In this document: piece after piece, positions 60,228 through 64,000 of the stretch | Numbering within the stretch: position 1 is the stretch's first letter | How the letters are laid out: each line of letters begins with the position of its first letter | Source of the DNA: Nocardioides sp. zg-1230 | GTDB taxonomy: Bacteria; Actinomycetota; Actinomycetes; Propionibacteriales; Nocardioidaceae | NCBI RefSeq assembly: GCF_013155335.1 | Contig: NZ_JABJQZ010000001.1 | Location: 744,001 to 808,000, forward strand | Direction: 5' to 3' | DNA: 64,000 nucleotides | Program-made: the position numbers and the translations under genes | Notes under the pieces: generated by a model | Told to the model about the DNA's origin: nothing | Database searches by the model: none | The model's input: the letters and a program-made list of their open reading frames with translations, nothing else

Positions 60228-61811
60228 TCAGGGGATGAGGACGCCCGGGTTGAGGATCCCCGTCGGGTCGAGCTCGTCCTTGACGGCACGGAGCACCCGG
60301 ACCCCGACGTCGCCGATCTCCTGGACGAGCCACGGCTTGTGGTCGGTGCCGACGGCGTGGTGGTGGGTGATCGTCGCACCCGCAGCGACGATGGCGTCGC
60401 TGGCGGCGGCCTTGGCGGCCTGCCACTGGGCGAGGGGGTCCTCGGCCTGCCGGGCCGCGACGGTGAAGTAGAGCGAGCAGCCGGTCTCGTAGACGTGCGA
60501 GACGTGGCACAGCACGAGCGAGCCGTCGCCGAGGGCCGATGTGAGCGCGGCCCTCACGTCGGCGTACAACCGCTCCCGGTTCGACCAGAAGGTCGCGGTC
60601 TCGAGGGTCTCGACGAGCACCCCGTGGTCGAGGAGCGCGTCGCGGAGGTGGGGCCCCTCGAAGCGGCCGTGCTCCCACTTCTCGCCCGGCTCGGCGCCGA
60701 GCGGCGTCCCTCCGAGGTCGGTCAGGAGGGCGGTGACGGCGGCGCGCCGCGCGTCGACGAACGACGCGGTCCCCTCGTAGCCGGCGACCATCAGGCACCC
60801 CGGGTCCTCGGACCCACCGATGGAGGAGGGGTCGGCGAGGTTGATCGCGGTCTCGGACTCGTCCGAGAGCCGCAGCACGGTCGGCAGCAGGCCGGCCTGC
60901 GCGAGCGTGCGCATCGCCTCGGAGCCGGTGTCGAAGGACGGCCACCGCCAGCCCTCGTACGACGTCACGGCGGGCGCGCGACGCACCCGGACCGTGACGG
61001 AGGTGATGACGCCGAAGGCTCCCTCCGAGCCCAGCAGCAGCTGACGGAGGTCGGGTCCGGCGGCGTTGGCGGGCGAGGACCCGAGGCGCAGCGGCCCGGT
61101 GGGCGTCGCCGCGGTGAGGCCGACGACCATCGCGTCGAAGCGGCCGTAGCCGGCGCTGGACTGCCCGCTCGACCGCGTGGCCGCGAAGCCCCCGATCGAG
61201 GCGTGCCGGAAGGATTGCGGGTAGTGCCCGAGCGTCAGCCCGTGCTCGGTGAGCAGGGCCTCGGCCTCCGGACCGCGCAGGCCGGGCTCGAGGGTCGCGG
61301 TCATCGAGACCTCGTCGACGGCGAGCAGCCGCCTCATCCGCACGAGGTCGAGGCTGACCAGGCCGGCGAAGCCGTCGCGACGCGCGGCCAGCCCTCCGGT
61401 CACGCACGTGCCGCCGCCGAACGGCACGACCGCCACCCGGTGGTCCACGGCCCAGGCCAGCACGGCCTCGACCTCGGCGTGCCCATCAGGACGTACGACG
61501 GCGTCGGGTGCGTCGTCGAGGTCACCGGCCCGGGCCCGCAGCAGGTCGGGCGTCGACTTGCCCCGGGTGCGGAGCGTCCGGGTGGCGTCGTCGGTCAGCA
61601 CGTGCTCGGCGCCGACGACTGCACGCAGCCCGTCGAGCAGCGCGTCGTCCAGGGCGGACGCCGGCGGCGTCGCGCCCTCGACCGGCGGGCGGTCCTGCAG
61701 GCCGAAGGCGAGCTCGACGAGACCGAGCGCGGAGTCGGGCAGGGCAGTGGCGGCGGAAGGGGCGCCCCAGCGCTGCGGGTGCATCTCGACTGCGGTCGGC
61801 TCGTTGGGCAT
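60228..61811 (-). CDS. FAD-binding oxidase, alkyldihydroxyacetonephosphate synthase-like
   Basis: The 527-residue protein has the VAO-type FAD domain (VVPFGGGTCVTGG, ATRSSGQSSAGYGRFD) and a C-terminal His-rich motif HHHAVGTDHKPWL, the pattern of AGPS, which exchanges an acyl for an alkyl chain on dihydroxyacetone phosphate in ether-lipid synthesis. Bacterial members have varied or unknown substrates. The ATG 61809-61811 lies 17 bp from the divergent TetR start within the shared operator. Confidence 0.85.
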   Translation of the reverse strand: MPNEPTAVEMHPQRWGAPSAATALPDSALGLVELAFGLQDRPPVEGATPPASALDDALLDGLRAVVGAEHVLTDDATRTLRTRGKSTPDLLRARAGDLDDAPDAVVRPDGHAEVEAVLAWAVDHRVAVVPFGGGTCVTGGLAARRDGFAGLVSLDLVRMRRLLAVDEVSMTATLEPGLRGPEAEALLTEHGLTLGHYPQSFRHASIGGFAATRSSGQSSAGYGRFDAMVVGLTAATPTGPLRLGSSPANAAGPDLRQLLLGSEGAFGVITSVTVRVRRAPAVTSYEGWRWPSFDTGSEAMRTLAQAGLLPTVLRLSDESETAINLADPSSIGGSEDPGCLMVAGYEGTASFVDARRAAVTALLTDLGGTPLGAEPGEKWEHGRFEGPHLRDALLDHGVLVETLETATFWSNRERLYADVRAALTSALGDGSLVLCHVSHVYETGCSLYFTVAARQAEDPLAQWQAAKAAASDAIVAAGATITHHHAVGTDHKPWLVQEIGDVGVRVLRAVKDELDPTGILNPGVLIP

Positions 61812-61812
61812 G

Positions 61813-61848
61813 CGTTACAGTGTGACATATGGCGTCACTTCGTCACAC
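61813..61848. promoter_or_regulatory. Shared TetR operator overlapping both starts
   Basis: GTGAC-ATATGGC-GTCAC (61822-61838) is a perfect 5-bp inverted repeat. A longer pair, GTGTGAC (61820-61826) and GTCACAC (61842-61848), overlaps it. GTTACA (61814-61819) can serve as a -10 on the plus strand; its complement TGTAAC serves the minus strand. It overlaps the tetR ATG (61829), so both mRNAs are probably leaderless and repressed together. Confidence 0.6.
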
Positions 61849-62443
61849 GCAGCAGCAGACGGGCCGACCGAACGGGGACCCCCGGCTCGACGGCTACCTC
61901 GACGCCGCCCGCGACTGCATCCTCGACGTCGGCTGGCGACGTACGACGCTCACCGAGGTCGCGAAGCGGGCCGGCGTCTCCCGGATGACGATCTACCGTG
62001 CGTGGCCCGACATGGGCTCGCTGCTCGGCGACCTGATGACCCGCGAGTGGGTCGGCATCGCCGCCGCGACGCAGGTCGCCGCCGCCGACACCACGACCCC
62101 CGACGGCATCGCCGCCGCCGCGCTGTCGACGGTCCGCGCGCTGCGCGACAACGAGCTCTTCGTGCGCATCGTCGAGCTCGACCCCGACCTGATGCTGCCC
62201 TACCTGCTCCACCGCCGCGGTCGCTCGCAGGAGGCGCTGGTCGAGATCCTCGCTTCCGAGATCGAGTCGGGCCAGGCCGCCGGTGCGATCCGGGCCGGCG
62301 ACCCCGTGCTGATCGCGCGGTCGCTGACCCTGGCCGGTCACGGGTTCGTCTTCTCCGCGCTGACGATGACCGACGCCCGGGTCGAGCTCGCCGACCTCGA
62401 CGCGGAGTACGCCCGGCTGATCACGCGGACCCTGGAGCCCTGA
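61829..62443 (+). CDS. TetR-family transcriptional regulator
   Basis: The 204-residue protein has the TetR helix-turn-helix (DAARDCILDVGWRRTTLTEV, then AKRAGVSRMTIYRAWPDMGS), followed by the variable ligand domain. It is the first gene of an operon with glpD (TGATG overlap at 62441-62445) and divergent from the AGPS-like oxidase. A palindromic operator overlaps both starts. The ligand is perhaps a lipid or glycerol derivative, inferred from context. Confidence 0.92.
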   Translation: MASLRHTQQQTGRPNGDPRLDGYLDAARDCILDVGWRRTTLTEVAKRAGVSRMTIYRAWPDMGSLLGDLMTREWVGIAAATQVAAADTTTPDGIAAAALSTVRALRDNELFVRIVELDPDLMLPYLLHRRGRSQEALVEILASEIESGQAAGAIRAGDPVLIARSLTLAGHGFVFSALTMTDARVELADLDAEYARLITRTLEP

Positions 62444-63987
62444 TGGAGCCCGGGCGCCGCATCATCCCCGGCCTGGCGGGCATCCCCGCGGAGGTCGACG
62501 TGGTGGTCGTCGGCCTCGGCATCACCGGCGCCGGCGTCGCGCTCGACGCCGCCACGCGCGGCCTCACGGTGCTCGCCGTCGACGCCCACGACCTGGCCTT
62601 CGGGACATCGCGGTGGTCGTCCAAGCTCGTGCACGGCGGCCTCCGCTACCTCGCCCAGGGCCACCTCGCCATCGCCCACGAGAGCGCCGTCGAGCGCGGC
62701 ATCCTGATGGGCGTCACGGCACCGCACCTCGTCCACCCCCTGCCGATGCTGACGCCGGTCAACGACGCGATGCCGCGCAGCCGGACCGCCTTCACGTGGG
62801 GCGGGCTGCAGGCCGGCGACGTGCTCCGCCGGAGCGCGCACACCAGCACGCGGACGCTCCCGCGCCCCCGCCGGCTCAACGCCACCGAGGCGCTCAGCCT
62901 CGCTCCCGCGCTGCGCGCCGACACCCTCCGCGGCGGGCTGCTCGCCTGGGACGGGCAGCTCGAGGACGACGCGCGCCTCGTCGTGACCGTCGCCCGCACC
63001 GCGGCGTCGTACGGCGCCCATGTGCGCACGCGGGCCCGCGTCACCGCCGCGACCGGCACCTCCGTCACGCTGCGCGACGAGCTCACCGGGGCGTCGTACG
63101 CCGTCCGCGCGAGGGCGGTCGTGACCGCGACCGGCGTGTGGGCCGGCGACCTCGACGCGCAGGTGCGGCTGCGGCCGAGCCGCGGCACCCACCTCGTGCT
63201 GCGCGGGTCGGCGCTGCCGCACGCCCGGGTCGCAGTGATGGTGCCGATCCCCGGCACGAGCGCGCGCTTCGCGATGGTCCTCCCCCAGCCCGACGGCACG
63301 ATCTACGTCGGCCTCACCGACGAACCCGTCAGCGGACCCGTGCCCGACGTGCCGCAGCCGAGCCAGGGCGAGATCGACTTCCTGCTCGACGTCGTCGCCT
63401 CCGCCTTCACCACCCCGCCGACGCGGGCCGACGTGGTCGGCGCCTTCGCGGGCCTGCGGCCGTTGCTGGAGGTCGCCGGCACCGACGCGACCGCCGACCT
63501 GTCGCGCCGCCACGCGATCCTCACCTCGGCCACCGGCGTGACGACCGTCGTCGGCGGCAAGCTGACCACCTACCGCCGGATGGCCCAGGACACCCTCGAT
63601 GGCCTCGCCGGCGCGCTGCCCCACGCCGGCCCCTGCCGCACCGCCTCCCTCCCGCTTCTCGGCGCCGCAGCACCGGAGGAGCTGCGGCGCTCGACCGCCC
63701 CCGCCCGGCTCGTACGACGATTCGGCACCGACGCCGGCCTCGTCCTGGCCACCGCCCGCGACGTGACCGGACTGGCCGACGACGAGCTGCTCGCCCCGGT
63801 CTCCGCGCAGGTCCCGGTGACGCTCGCCGAGCTGGTCTTCGCGGTCACCCACGAGGGCGCGCACGACGTCGGCGACCTGCTGGACCGGCGTACCCGCGTC
63901 GGGCTCGTCGCCGAGGACCGTGCCGCGGCCGAACCGCTGGCGCGGCGGGCGCTCGCCCTCGCGTCGCAACCAACCGTCACCGGCTAG
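62443..63987 (+). CDS. glpD: FAD-dependent glycerol-3-phosphate dehydrogenase
   Basis: The 514-residue protein has DVVVVGLGITGAGVALDAAT (FAD-binding), the GlpD motif FGTSRWSSKLVHGGLRYL and later TGVTTVVGGKLTTYRRMAQ. It oxidises glycerol 3-phosphate to DHAP at the membrane, feeding electrons to the quinone pool. It is coupled to the TetR gene by a 1-bp stop/start overlap. Its neighbour, an AGPS-like oxidase, uses DHAP-derived acyl compounds, which hints at a shared lipid pathway. The stop is at 63985-63987, just before the window ends. Confidence 0.94.
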   Translation: MEPGRRIIPGLAGIPAEVDVVVVGLGITGAGVALDAATRGLTVLAVDAHDLAFGTSRWSSKLVHGGLRYLAQGHLAIAHESAVERGILMGVTAPHLVHPLPMLTPVNDAMPRSRTAFTWGGLQAGDVLRRSAHTSTRTLPRPRRLNATEALSLAPALRADTLRGGLLAWDGQLEDDARLVVTVARTAASYGAHVRTRARVTAATGTSVTLRDELTGASYAVRARAVVTATGVWAGDLDAQVRLRPSRGTHLVLRGSALPHARVAVMVPIPGTSARFAMVLPQPDGTIYVGLTDEPVSGPVPDVPQPSQGEIDFLLDVVASAFTTPPTRADVVGAFAGLRPLLEVAGTDATADLSRRHAILTSATGVTTVVGGKLTTYRRMAQDTLDGLAGALPHAGPCRTASLPLLGAAAPEELRRSTAPARLVRRFGTDAGLVLATARDVTGLADDELLAPVSAQVPVTLAELVFAVTHEGAHDVGDLLDRRTRVGLVAEDRAAAEPLARRALALASQPTVTG

Positions 63988-64000
63988 CGTCTCCCTGTCG

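Overview
The window is 64 kb of very GC-rich DNA (roughly 70% or more by eye). GTG starts, 1-8 bp stop/start overlaps and apparently leaderless genes are common. Gene families such as DUF222-HNH nuclease, SigE-type ECF sigma factor, EspC/WXG100-like proteins, ArsI/CadI and a CebR-type cellobiose operon point to an actinobacterium, most likely a Nocardioides-like member of the Nocardioidaceae. No rRNA, tRNA, CRISPR array, prophage or insertion sequence was found. It reads as ordinary chromosome with one short, slightly AT-richer accessory patch (about 37.9-39.7 kb).

Layout. 1-4.8 kb: two ABC export systems, one under a PadR repressor with an inverted-repeat operator. 5.0-6.4 kb: ECF sigma factor plus coupled membrane protein. 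6.5-12.1 kb: beta-oxidation genes fadB and fadA, divergent from a MerR regulator and an NhaP-type antiporter. 12.1-16.5 kb: SDR, CPBP protease, LLM flavin oxidoreductase, DEAD-box helicase. 16.7-17.6 kb: divergent arsI/arsR pair. 17.6-23.3 kb: cebEFG-bglC-cebR-like cellobiose uptake operon with two CebR-like boxes flanking a good sigma-70 promoter. 23.5-29.6 kb: Baeyer-Villiger-like monooxygenase, amidotransferase, CaiB-type CoA transferase, then PadR and a 2,4-dienoyl-CoA reductase. 29.6-31.6 kb: slipin/NfeD pair and a CBS protein. 31.8-35.8 kb: acyl-CoA ligase, a HELIORHODOPSIN, a dimethylargininase and a nucleotidyltransferase. 36-41 kb: SOUL protein, HNH nuclease, the accessory patch of small membrane ORFs and a lipoprotein, then a multi-pass membrane protein. 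41-47.6 kb: Nudix, hydrolase, GNAT, FabH and several small or secreted proteins. 47.6-55.2 kb: a surface-glycan block (papain-like protein, UDP-sugar dehydrogenase, three glycosyltransferase-like proteins, sulfotransferase). 55.2-57.9 kb: a tight type VII secretion-substrate-like operon without secretion machinery. 58-64 kb: second GH1 glucosidase, pirin, alkyl-DHAP-synthase-like oxidase, TetR and glycerol-3-phosphate dehydrogenase.

How the parts fit. Lipid breakdown recurs (fadAB, CaiB, dienoyl-CoA reductase, acyl-CoA ligase). Two of these units, 16.8 kb apart, carry the same 17-bp palindrome exactly 11 bp before the ATG, which suggests a small regulon, possibly of the adjacent MerR protein. 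The glpD/AGPS-like pair shares one overlapping operator with its TetR regulator and may link glycerol-3-phosphate to ether-lipid or DHAP chemistry.

Beyond genes, the window has an unusual set of long intergenic inverted repeats (about 6.4, 8.8, 14.9, 26.9, 49.5, 58.0 and 60.1 kb). Some share sequence cores between loci. They look like an uncharacterised family of palindromic elements or terminators. The heliorhodopsin, the palindrome family, the shared fadA/caiB operator and the type VII-like module are the observations most worth following up.
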